Shown here: positions 1 to 5,292 of the stretch, piece after piece
How the letters are laid out: each line of letters begins with the position of its first letter
Numbering within the stretch: position 1 is the stretch's first letter
Assembly (NCBI GenBank): GCA_025935445.1
Contig: JAICVG010000116.1
Location: 1-5,292 of the forward strand
Reading direction: 5' to 3'
DNA from: Nitrososphaera sp.
GTDB lineage: Archaea > Thermoproteota > Nitrososphaeria > Nitrososphaerales > Nitrososphaeraceae
DNA length: 5,292 bases
Notes under the pieces: generated by a model
Databases searched by the model: none
What the model was told of the DNA's origin: nothing
Seen by the model: the letters and a program-made list of their open reading frames with translations, nothing else
Made by a program: the position numbers and the translations under genes

Positions 1-154
1 GATTAGTAAAAGAAGATTGCTTTAGAAAATCAACCAGTTTCAGATAGCAATCAGGGCCCTCAAACGTTTTCTTTGTAAGCACACCTTCAAACATCGAAGC
101 ATTTACACTGATCGAATCTGTTGTCATCAGCAATTGAATATTTGGTTCTGCCAT
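1..154 (-). CDS. Unidentified protein, N-terminal fragment (runs off left edge)
   Basis: An open frame reads leftward from an ATG at 154-152 to the window edge without a stop, giving 51 codons. An in-frame TGA lies 24 bases upstream of the ATG, and no other in-frame start falls between them, so this ATG is the most upstream choice. The peptide begins MAEPNIQLLMTTDSIS and continues with a mixed soluble composition (a Lys-Lys pair near residue 28, Gly-Pro-Asp-Cys-Tyr near 33-37, then a Leu/Phe-rich amphipathic stretch). It shows no signal peptide, membrane segment or motif I can name. The gene is divergent from aglB. A weak AT-rich box 27-34 bases upstream would fit leaderless transcription. 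The protein-like composition and the clean start support a real gene, but the fragment is short and its function is unknown. Confidence 0.55.
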   Translation of the reverse strand, partial: MAEPNIQLLMTTDSISVNASMFEGVLTKKTFEGPDCYLKLVDFLKQSSFTN

Positions 155-180
155 TAGTGATGGTATCTTTGGTAATCAGA

Positions 181-188
181 GTTTATTA
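181..188 (-). promoter_or_regulatory. Possible TATA box for the left-edge gene
   Basis: On the minus strand this reads TAATAAAC, ending 27 bases upstream of the ATG at 154. That is the spacing expected when an archaeal transcript starts at or near the start codon. The match to a TATA box is only fair. Just upstream on the same strand lies an inverted repeat, ATTTG-4-CAAAT (192-205), which could be a regulator site or chance. Confidence 0.3.
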
Positions 189-240
189 GCTATTTGGACA
201 CAAATCATTCTAGATAGGCCAAAAAGCAATTGTGATATGT

Positions 241-256
241 GTGCTTGCGTGCTTGC
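241..256. repeat. Exact tandem 8-bp repeat
   Basis: GTGCTTGC occurs twice back to back. It lies between the two divergent genes, well upstream of both promoter candidates. It may be replication slippage or a paired protein-binding site; nothing in the sequence decides between them. Confidence 0.6.
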
Positions 257-304
257 ATTTGAATTGCTGCCGGGTGGTAAATCCGTCGCATGGATGTACA
301 CACA

Positions 305-322
305 GTTGTTGTTGTTGCTGCT
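305..322. repeat. Triplet repeat (GTT)4(GCT)2
   Basis: Four GTT units are followed by two GCT units in non-coding sequence upstream of aglB. The repeat is related to the longer TTG run inside the CBS-domain gene (3291-3311), since both read as CAA-type repeats on the minus strand. No credible coding frame runs through this copy. Confidence 0.75.
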
Positions 323-473
323 CTTTATTCTCCACTTAGTAAGAGAGAGAGATATACATTACTTCAAGTATTTTTCATTTCTAAATAACGTTACCTAGAG
401 ACCATATAAAATTCTCAAATGCCTGCTTGATTTTATCCTTAGAATCAAAGAAGGAATGATAATTGGCAGTACC

Positions 474-481
474 TTAAAAAA
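474..481 (+). promoter_or_regulatory. Probable TATA box of aglB
   Basis: TTAAAAAA lies 25-32 bases upstream of the aglB ATG at 506. This is the expected offset of an archaeal TATA box from a transcription start at the start codon, so a leaderless aglB message is likely. No Shine-Dalgarno-like motif precedes the ATG, which agrees. ATATAAAA at 404-411 is a possible distal alternative. Confidence 0.55.
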
Positions 482-505
482 GGGCAAGATATACCCAAAG
501 TTTCA

Positions 506-2752
506 ATGTTGGAAGGCACCAGACCATTGTTCCGGGCCGGCTCAGTAGAGTTTCAAACTAGACACCTGTTGGTGATCGCCGTTCTAGCTCTAGCTTTTAG
601 TTCCGCCCTTATTATGAGATTTTATCCGTCAAAGTATGGCTACTACCTCAATGAGTTTGATCCGTATTTCGACTATCGGGCGACTAAGTTCATTGTCGAC
701 AACGGCTTGGATGCTTACTGGCAATGGCATGACACAATGTCATGGTATCCTGAAGGCAGGGATGTTCCTGGAACATCACAAGCAGTATTGCACATAACAG
801 CAGCATACCTGTATCAAGCCTTTGGAAGAGGCATGTCGCTCATTGACTTCACCATTGCATTTCCTGCAATCATGGGCGCGCTGACCGTCATTGCAGTATT
901 TGCTCTTGTAAGGGTGCTTGGAGGAACATCTGCTGGCATGTTCTCTGCGTTGATGATGGCATTTAGCCCTGCCATCATCCAGAGAGGCAATCTTGGATGG
1001 TTCAAGTCAGAGCCATTAGGCCTCTTTTTTGGCATACTGGCTATGTACTTATTCATATCTGCAATCAAGCACAAGGAGATCAAGTATGCTATCGCAAAGG
1101 CAATAGCAGGAGGATTGATACTTGGTCTTGCCAATGGCTCTTGGGGAGGCATTCAATACTTTAGCATTCCAATATCGCTATTCTTTATTGCACTTCCCTT
1201 CTTTAGAAGGGATTTAACCATACCCATGTACGTCGCAATTGCATTTACAGCATTTACGCTGATAACCGCGGCAGCATTTCCACGACCTGGAGTATCGTTT
1301 GTACTAGGCCTACCTGGCCTAGCAATGATGGCCGGTACTGCCTTTTTGGTAATCGCCTTCTTTGTAAAGAAGATCAGCAGACCAATGGTGCAGACTAGAA
1401 ATGTGGCCTTTGTGCTTATCGCATTTGTTGCAATAGGCATGGCGTTTATTGTGGCTGGGCCTTACGTATCTCCTAGCTTTAGATATCTCAATGCCATCAA
1501 CCCGTTCATAGGTTCCATAGATCCACTTGTGGAATCAGTTGCAGAGCACTTTACGCCAACCGTTGCTGACTACTTTGTTGACTTTTCTGTGCTCTTGATG
1601 TTTGCAGGACTTGGTGGATGGCTTGCATTCCGCCGCAGGAATGATACAGCGATATTTGCATTATTGATCGGCATCACGGGAGTGTACGTCAGCGCTACCT
1701 TCGCTAGGCTGCTGGTATTTGCATCCGTTGGTATAATCGTCCTTGCAGGACTTGGATTATATGAAGTGACGCGTAGTATCATGGCTTATAGAGTAGCGAC
1801 TGCAACCCCCGCCGCAACAGGACCAACAAGATTAACGGCAGCCACAAGAGAAGAAAGGAGAAGGATGGAATTTGCAAGTAGGGGACATTCTACCTCCGGA
1901 CAGGTAGTAAAGATAAGCTTTGTTATCGTCATGATAATGATGCTTTCAATTCCAATGTTCTACCCTTCTAACTCCAATTGGGTCAGCTCTGCAGACGTCC
2001 CAACAGCCATCGCAAATGGCGGAACGGGCTTTAGGCTTCAGAGTGACGACTGGATAAATGCCATGGACTGGCTTTCAAAGAACACCGAGCCGAATGCTGT
2101 GGTTGCATCATGGTGGGACTATGGCTATTGGATAACTACTCTTGGAAATAAGCCCACACTTGCAGACAACGCAACCCTCAATCATACTCGCATCCAGTCA
2201 ATAGCAAAGATGTTCGTTTCCGACGAAGAATCAGGAATGAAGATAGCTCAAGACTTGAAAGCTGACTATATCTTGGTGTATGTGGTTGGACAAGTACGGT
2301 TCTATGGCCAACTCAATGCTACCGGAACAGATGCTGCTACTGCTGCTGGTGATGATCAAAGAATTGGAATCTACACATTAGGCCAGGGTGGAGACGAAAG
2401 CAAAAAGCAGTGGTTCATGAGGATTGGAGGCTTTGATGAGGCAAACTATATTGAGGAGGATGGGTTCACACCCAAACCCGAATTCTGGAATAACACGCTC
2501 ATTGGCAAGCTCTTCCCGTTTGATCCTCTGTACTATGCAAGGTTTGGCGCACAGGGTCCAGCAGAAGTACAGGAGACATGGCAGCCTGGATTCGTGGGAT
2601 TGTATGCACAAAATGTAAAGTATCCCGCAGACGGAGGAAATGATCAGCCACTACACCTTGTCTATGCCTCTCCAAGCTTTGAGAATAAAGAAGGCATTTT
2701 GTTTGGAATATTCATTTACAAGGTAAACCATGACTATACTCCAAACCCATAA
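506..2752 (+). CDS. aglB: AglB/STT3 dolichyl-phosphooligosaccharide-protein glycosyltransferase
   Basis: This is the membrane catalytic protein of archaeal N-glycosylation. It moves a lipid-linked glycan onto Asn in N-X-S/T sequons on the outer face of the membrane. The 748 residues show the family plan: a short cytoplasmic N-terminus, TM1 at about 21-40, a first outer loop with the catalytic acidic motif (E50, D52 in NEFDPYFDYR), about twelve more membrane segments to residue ~486, and a soluble C-terminal domain. The EL5 motif is SVAEH (344-348, E347 the expected metal ligand). R401 in the ATFARLLVF segment fits the conserved glycan-lipid-binding Arg. WWDYG is at 536-540, followed by a D-N-x-T block at 554-557. 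Oddities: the second acidic motif reads KSE (167-169) rather than D-x-D or D-x-H, and an Arg-rich loop of about 45 residues lies at 422-466. The ATG at 506 is the only upstream start, with an in-frame TAG at 440-442. The gene appears monocistronic. Confidence 0.95.
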   Translation: MLEGTRPLFRAGSVEFQTRHLLVIAVLALAFSSALIMRFYPSKYGYYLNEFDPYFDYRATKFIVDNGLDAYWQWHDTMSWYPEGRDVPGTSQAVLHITAAYLYQAFGRGMSLIDFTIAFPAIMGALTVIAVFALVRVLGGTSAGMFSALMMAFSPAIIQRGNLGWFKSEPLGLFFGILAMYLFISAIKHKEIKYAIAKAIAGGLILGLANGSWGGIQYFSIPISLFFIALPFFRRDLTIPMYVAIAFTAFTLITAAAFPRPGVSFVLGLPGLAMMAGTAFLVIAFFVKKISRPMVQTRNVAFVLIAFVAIGMAFIVAGPYVSPSFRYLNAINPFIGSIDPLVESVAEHFTPTVADYFVDFSVLLMFAGLGGWLAFRRRNDTAIFALLIGITGVYVSATFARLLVFASVGIIVLAGLGLYEVTRSIMAYRVATATPAATGPTRLTAATREERRRMEFASRGHSTSGQVVKISFVIVMIMMLSIPMFYPSNSNWVSSADVPTAIANGGTGFRLQSDDWINAMDWLSKNTEPNAVVASWWDYGYWITTLGNKPTLADNATLNHTRIQSIAKMFVSDEESGMKIAQDLKADYILVYVVGQVRFYGQLNATGTDAATAAGDDQRIGIYTLGQGGDESKKQWFMRIGGFDEANYIEEDGFTPKPEFWNNTLIGKLFPFDPLYYARFGAQGPAEVQETWQPGFVGLYAQNVKYPADGGNDQPLHLVYASPSFENKEGILFGIFIYKVNHDYTPNP

Positions 2753-2768
2753 GGAGACCAATATCTCC
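2753..2768 (+). terminator. Small hairpin immediately after the aglB stop
   Basis: GGAGA (2753-2757) pairs with TCTCC (2764-2768) across a six-base loop, starting at the base after the TAA. No T-run follows directly; the sequence is A-rich instead. It is therefore not a classic terminator. It may shape the 3' end or be chance. The nearest plus-strand T-run is at 2962-2967. Confidence 0.25.
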
Positions 2769-2810
2769 ATCAGTAGCAAAAAATACCAAGCCCAAGATTC
2801 TGACATCTAT

Positions 2811-2975
2811 ATGACAGTGTCTGAGCCAAGTGATAAAAACAGCACCAAAAAAACCATTGAGAGATTGAATAACGATAATAACAATAATAATAATAATTCT
2901 TATCCCGATGCAGGACTCTCAAAGCAGGTTGCTGAGAGAGTTTGTAGTGTTCCTCTCGGAATTTTTTACATCTAG
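2811..2975 (+). CDS. Possible small Asn-rich protein (doubtful)
   Basis: A 54-codon frame starts at ATG 2811 and ends at TAG 2973-2975. The peptide begins MTVSEPSDKNSTKKTIERLN, then has N-D-N7 from a triplet repeat, then a tail ending in PLGIFYI. The frame also extends upstream to an ATG at 2730 inside the aglB 3' end, but the 2811 start has the A-rich box AAAAAATA at 2778-2785 at leaderless-promoter distance. The first half is hydrophilic and protein-like, with no known domain. Against it are the short length, the low-complexity core, a hairpin covering its last third, and no family resemblance. It could equally be non-coding 3' sequence of aglB or part of a small RNA. Confidence 0.25.
   Translation: MTVSEPSDKNSTKKTIERLNNDNNNNNNNSYPDAGLSKQVAERVCSVPLGIFYI
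2868..2897. repeat. AAT/AAC triplet repeat
   Basis: Ten consecutive triplets are AAT or AAC except for one GAT, and the last five are pure AAT. In the small ORF frame they encode N-N-D-N7. The repeat lies in the convergent intergenic region and is prone to slippage, so its length may vary between strains. Confidence 0.75.
2913..2943 (+). other. Predicted hairpin followed by a T-run (possible 3' end or small RNA)
   Basis: ACTCTC (2915-2920) pairs with GAGAGT (2936-2941). After a 2x2 internal loop (AA opposite GA), AGCA (2923-2926) pairs with TGCT (2930-2933) around a GGT loop. Two G-T pairs can extend the base. A run of six T (2962-2967) lies about 20 bases downstream. The arrangement suits a plus-strand transcript end, either for aglB or for a small RNA, but archaeal termination does not require a hairpin. 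The pairing was found by eye, with no energy calculation. Confidence 0.35.
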
Positions 2976-2994
2976 CCTTGCGATAAAAGGTAGA
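2971..2994 (+). other. Second predicted hairpin
   Basis: TCTA (2971-2974) pairs with TAGA (2991-2994) and CCTT (2976-2979) with AAGG (2987-2990), leaving one bulged G at 2975 and a seven-base loop. It directly follows the T-run at 2962-2967. With the hairpin at 2913-2943 it makes a compact structured block in which CTCTC and GAGAG segments alternate, so alternative pairings between the two are possible. Confidence 0.3.
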
Positions 2995-3184
2995 GAGAAA
3001 GGATAACCACACACAGCACATCCATAAGGCAGAATAGAGATATTCGAGGGGCGTTAAACTACGCTGAAAAATCATCATCACAACAGTATTGAGAAAGCTT
3101 TTCAATAATTGAAGAATAATGAGTTATTGCGTTTACTGAAGAAAAGTTATATTATCTTTTTTCATCGAAAGAGAGGCTGCAATA

Positions 3185-3196
3185 TATTACGTAATA
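3185..3196. promoter_or_regulatory. Perfect 12-bp palindrome TATTACGTAATA
   Basis: The 12 bases equal their own reverse complement, the form of a site for a homodimeric DNA-binding protein. The site is 47 bases beyond the stop of the CBS gene and far from either known promoter, so a classical operator role is not obvious. In AT-rich sequence such a palindrome can arise by chance. Confidence 0.3.
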
Positions 3197-3242
3197 ACAT
3201 GACTTTTTCTCCAGTTAATTTCTATGTCCCTCCTAGCAAAAG

Positions 3243-3752
3243 TTAAAAGTACAATTCCCATACTTCTGATAGCAGTAGTTCAGAAGAAGATTGTTGTTGT
3301 TGTTGTTGTTGTTCTTTTTCATCCTCTCTAGATGCAGCGGTAATGCTAGTCTCTTTCATTCTTTTTTTAAGGTATCTAGCCAAGTCTGTCGTAGTAATTA
3401 TCCCTATTATTGCTCTATTGTGAGCAGCAGGATCCTCAACCAAAAGATGCCTCACTTTGTTTCTTATCATTATAAGAGCTGCTTCTTCAATTGGCTGATC
3501 CTTTCTTATAGAAAGGATTGGAGAAGACATCAGAGAGCCTGCAGTAATACTATCAGGAGACGCTCCCTTTGAGATACTCTTAACAATATCGCGTTCTGTC
3601 AATATTCCAATGACTTTATTATTCTGTTCTTCATCTGCTATAGCAATAGAGCTAACGTTCCAGTCGACCATGACCTTTGCAAGCTCCAACACGCTAGCTT
3701 TGGAATCACGCATAACCATTCTAGCATTCATATAGTCTTGAACAGAGCTCAT
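3243..3752 (-). CDS. Two-CBS-domain protein with poly-Gln tail
   Basis: The 169-residue protein consists almost entirely of a tandem CBS (Bateman) module. CBS1 covers about residues 8-62, with the signature GILTERDIV (49-57). CBS2 covers about 75-131, with VRHLLVED (100-107) and GIITTTDLA (117-125). Such modules bind adenine nucleotides or related ligands between the two repeats, and the G-I-x-T-x-x-D segments here contain the Thr and Asp that typically contact ribose. No catalytic or DNA-binding domain is attached, so a stand-alone sensor acting on a partner is the natural inference; the partner is unknown. The tail (132-169) is Lys/Glu-rich, then Q7 (148-154), S3 and a hydrophobic end (WELYF), probably disordered. 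The ATG at 3752 has a strong TATA box upstream, implying a leader of roughly 15-18 bases and transcription separate from the thermosome gene. Confidence 0.88.
   Translation of the reverse strand: MSSVQDYMNARMVMRDSKASVLELAKVMVDWNVSSIAIADEEQNNKVIGILTERDIVKSISKGASPDSITAGSLMSSPILSIRKDQPIEEAALIMIRNKVRHLLVEDPAAHNRAIIGIITTTDLARYLKKRMKETSITAASREDEKEQQQQQQQSSSELLLSEVWELYF
3291..3311. repeat. (TTG)7 triplet repeat encoding poly-Gln
   Basis: Seven perfect TTG units on the plus strand read as seven CAA codons (Gln) in the CBS gene. All units use the same codon, which points to recent slippage expansion rather than selection for Gln alone. Any unit gain or loss keeps the reading frame. Confidence 0.9.
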
Positions 3753-3790
3753 ATTTGCTACCCATTACTTGCGCTGCTCATGCATTATAT

Positions 3791-3799
3791 CCTTTTATA
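3791..3799 (-). promoter_or_regulatory. TATA box of the CBS-domain gene
   Basis: On the minus strand this reads TATAAAAGG, close to the archaeal TATA consensus, 39-47 bases upstream of the CBS start codon. Initiation 25-28 bases downstream would leave a short leader. A second AT-rich box, ATATAATG on the minus strand (3783-3790), sits between it and the gene and could be used instead. Confidence 0.6.
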
Positions 3800-3816
3800 G
3801 GTGTATATTCGGAGTG

Positions 3817-3842
3817 AATAAAAAAGAAAATAAAAGAAATAT
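3817..3842 (-). terminator. T-rich terminator of the thermosome gene
   Basis: On the minus strand this is an almost pure T tract, broken by single A and C bases, beginning about 20 bases after the thermosome stop codon. Archaeal RNA polymerase terminates at such T-rich stretches without needing a hairpin. Its place just before the TATA box of the CBS gene supports separate transcription of the two genes. Confidence 0.6.
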
Positions 3843-3861
3843 AGAATGTAATTTCTTTAAT

Positions 3862-5292
3862 TTACATGTCCATGTAGGGATTTGGGCCACCCATGCCACC
3901 CATGCCACCACCAGGTGGAGGAGCGCTCTCTTTAGACTTAGATGCAGCAATTACGTCATCTATCCTCAAGATCATGCATGATACCTCTGTAGCCGCGCTG
4001 ATTACCTGTTCCTTGACTTTTAGTGGTTCGTAAATGTCTTTTGCAGCCATATCTGTGACCTTGCCGTTAAATACATCTACGCCATATCTGGGCTTGGCTA
4101 GAGCTGCTTTAGCTCTGAGCTGTGTTTGAGTGTCCAGAGGATCCATTCCTGCGTTTTCTGCCAGAGCTATTGCAATATCTTCTACACTATCGGCAAATCT
4201 TTCTACTGCTAGCTGAGACCTTCCTGAAAGAGAAGCTGACCATTCTCTGACTTTTTGGGATATGTAAACTTCTGGAGCTCCAGCACCCACAATAATGTAT
4301 GGGTACTCTACTACATCTTTGACAGTCATAATGGCATCATGGATTGACCTTTCAGCCTCGTCAACAACCCGTTGAGATCCACCTCTTACTAAGATAGAGA
4401 CAGCCTTAGGATTCTTACATCCTTCAACAAAAACCCATTTGTCAGTCTCTACTCTACGCTCTTCTACTAGTTTGGCATAACCCAGGTCAGCCTCGGAGAG
4501 TTCGTCTATGTTAGATAGCACTCTACCTTCAGTCGCCTTTGCAAGATTATTCATGTCGCTTTCCTTTACCCTTCTGACAGTTAGTATCCCTTCTTTTGCA
4601 AGATAATGCTGAGCCAAATCATCAATTCCCTTCTGACAAAGAAGTACGTTTGCGCCTGAAGCGGATATTTTATCTACCATAGATTTGAGCATACGATTCT
4701 CCTCTTCTAAGAACATCTGCATCTGCTGTGGCTCAGAGATGCGGATCTCTGCGCTCATCTCTGTCTTTTCAATTTCTAATGCAGCATTGAGTAAAGCTAT
4801 CTTTGCATCCTCAATACGCTTTGGCATAGCTCCGTGTACAACTTCTTTGTCAAGCACAATGCCCTGAATCAGCTTGGTATCTTCTATGGATCCTCCTGCC
4901 TTCTTTTCGACCTTTATGCTGTCAACGTCTACTTTGAGGTTATTACTATTATCACTAGCCTTTTCTGCTATAGCTATGACTGCATCTACTACTATCTTAG
5001 AAAGAGGTTCTGCGTTCACGGAGACAAGCTTGGAAGCCATGCTTGTACGCGCTATCTTGCCAAGTATTTGCCTGTCTGCTGCGTCAACTTTTGTTGATGC
5101 CTTCTTTAGTATTTCAATAGCTTTTTCAGATGCCATTCTGTAACCGTCGACTATGACAGTAGGATGAACGTCCTTTGCTATCAGTTCTTCGGCCTTGGAC
5201 AAGAGAGACCCAGCAAGAACAACTGTTGAGGTTGTGCCATCTCCCACCTCATTGTCTGTAGCCTTGCTAATCTCTACCATCATCTTGGCTGC
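3862..5292 (-). CDS. ths: Thermosome subunit (group II chaperonin), N-terminus cut by window edge
   Basis: This is a subunit of the archaeal double-ring chaperonin that encloses and folds cytosolic proteins using ATP. 476 residues are visible; about 70 N-terminal residues are missing by comparison with the usual length of about 540-560, because the frame stays open to the right edge (Ala-Ala-Lys before the first Met). Visible-fragment positions: the ATP-binding GDGTT at 17-21 within NEVGDGTTS; the apical domain with the family-typical segment CQKGIDDLAQHYLAKEGI at about 219-236; a His-Asp-Ala at 318-320, whose Asp aligns with the hydrolytic Asp of chaperonins; GAGAPE at 336-341; and AENAGMDPLD at 378-387. 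The tail is PPPGGGMGGMGGPNPYMDM, the usual flexible Gly-Met end pointing into the cavity. Which paralogue this is cannot be told. A T-rich terminator follows the stop. Confidence 0.96.
   Translation of the reverse strand, partial: AAKMMVEISKATDNEVGDGTTSTVVLAGSLLSKAEELIAKDVHPTVIVDGYRMASEKAIEILKKASTKVDAADRQILGKIARTSMASKLVSVNAEPLSKIVVDAVIAIAEKASDNSNNLKVDVDSIKVEKKAGGSIEDTKLIQGIVLDKEVVHGAMPKRIEDAKIALLNAALEIEKTEMSAEIRISEPQQMQMFLEEENRMLKSMVDKISASGANVLLCQKGIDDLAQHYLAKEGILTVRRVKESDMNNLAKATEGRVLSNIDELSEADLGYAKLVEERRVETDKWVFVEGCKNPKAVSILVRGGSQRVVDEAERSIHDAIMTVKDVVEYPYIIVGAGAPEVYISQKVREWSASLSGRSQLAVERFADSVEDIAIALAENAGMDPLDTQTQLRAKAALAKPRYGVDVFNGKVTDMAAKDIYEPLKVKEQVISAATEVSCMILRIDDVIAASKSKESAPPPGGGMGGMGGPNPYMDM

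Larger units (their letters stand above)
155..505. other. Divergent intergenic region
   Basis: This 351-base region separates the left-edge minus-strand gene from plus-strand aglB. It holds a promoter candidate near each end, an exact tandem 8-mer (241-256), a GTT/GCT triplet run (305-322) and a GA-rich stretch near 341-352. I see no tRNA, no convincing ORF and no recognisable RNA gene. A second AT-rich box, ATATAAAA at 404-411, could serve an alternative longer-leader aglB transcript. Confidence 0.6.
2753..3242. other. Convergent intergenic region between aglB and the CBS gene
   Basis: This 490-base region lies between two genes that converge on it. It contains a doubtful Asn-rich small ORF (2811-2975), two hairpins (2913-2943 and 2971-2994), a six-T run (2962-2967), an imperfect palindrome centred on AAGCTT (3088-3106) and a perfect 12-bp palindrome (3185-3196). 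No tRNA arms or conserved protein are recognisable. The half next to the CBS gene (3107-3242) is AT-rich and otherwise featureless to me. No clear T-rich terminator for the CBS gene follows its stop codon. Confidence 0.55.

Noticed and set aside
210..335. Minus-strand frame from GTG 335 carrying E-Q5, resembling the poly-Gln tail of the CBS protein
   Set aside because: It has only 41 codons, a GTG start and a Cys/His-rich remainder with no family likeness. The similarity is explained by the shared triplet repeat.
814..1782. Three minus-strand open frames opposite aglB (814-1152, 1153-1440, 1570-1782)
   Set aside because: They lie wholly antisense to a well-supported membrane protein gene. 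Their low-complexity hydrophobic peptides mirror its codons, and none has a promoter or family resemblance.
3075..3081. GTGATGA on the minus strand, resembling a C box of an archaeal C/D-box guide RNA
   Set aside because: No matching D box (CTGA) or internal C'/D' pair lies at suitable spacing on that strand.
2770..3105. 111-codon minus-strand frame in the convergent spacer
   Set aside because: The peptide is rich in Cys, Trp, Tyr and Phe, with a poly-Tyr-like run produced by the AAT repeat. There is no domain or credible promoter, so it looks like chance openness.
3224..3331. 35-codon plus-strand frame with a Val7 run, resembling a membrane peptide
   Set aside because: It is antisense to the CBS gene over most of its length, and its Val run is the same TTG repeat read in another frame and strand.
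3769..3981. Plus-strand frame across the thermosome-CBS spacer
   Set aside because: It covers the T-rich terminator and TATA box and is antisense to the thermosome C-terminus; its peptide is Cys/Arg/His-rich and not protein-like.
1..5292. CRISPR array, insertion sequence, tRNA or rRNA gene
   Set aside because: I found no spaced direct repeats, transposase-like frame, terminal inverted repeats, or T-arm and anticodon-arm pattern on either strand.

Overview
The window looks like archaeal chromosome, most likely ammonia-oxidising Nitrososphaerota (Thaumarchaeota), perhaps a soil lineage. Three things support this: an AglB/STT3 oligosaccharyltransferase, a thermosome (group II chaperonin) with a Gly-Met-rich tail, and promoters with TATA-like boxes close to start codons but no Shine-Dalgarno motifs, as expected for leaderless or short-leader archaeal transcription. 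The lineage below Archaea is inferred from the look of the proteins and has not been tested by a search.

Layout, left to right: (1) 1-154, the first 51 codons of an unidentified minus-strand gene that leaves the window on the left. (2) 155-505, a divergent intergenic region holding a promoter candidate for each flanking gene and two short tandem repeats. (3) 506-2752, a complete plus-strand aglB of 748 codons. (4) 2753-3242, a convergent intergenic region with a doubtful Asn-rich small ORF, two predicted hairpins, a T-run and a perfect palindrome. (5) 3243-3752, a complete minus-strand gene for a 169-residue two-CBS-domain protein with a seven-Gln tract in its tail. (6) 3753-3861, a compact spacer with a T-rich terminator candidate for the thermosome gene and a strong TATA box for the CBS gene. 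(7) 3862-5292, the minus-strand thermosome gene, complete at its C-terminus and cut at its N-terminus by the window edge.

The genes do not form one pathway. AglB transfers glycan to extracytoplasmic proteins such as S-layer protein, the thermosome folds cytosolic proteins, and the CBS protein is probably a small adenine-nucleotide-sensing regulator. The CBS and thermosome genes are co-oriented, but the spacer suggests separate transcription. No mobile element, CRISPR array, rRNA or tRNA is recognisable. No clearly new system is visible. The points most worth a second look are the altered second acidic motif of AglB (Lys-Ser-Glu), the cluster of triplet repeats (two lying in reading frames as homopolymeric Gln or Asn tracts), and the structured convergent intergenic region.
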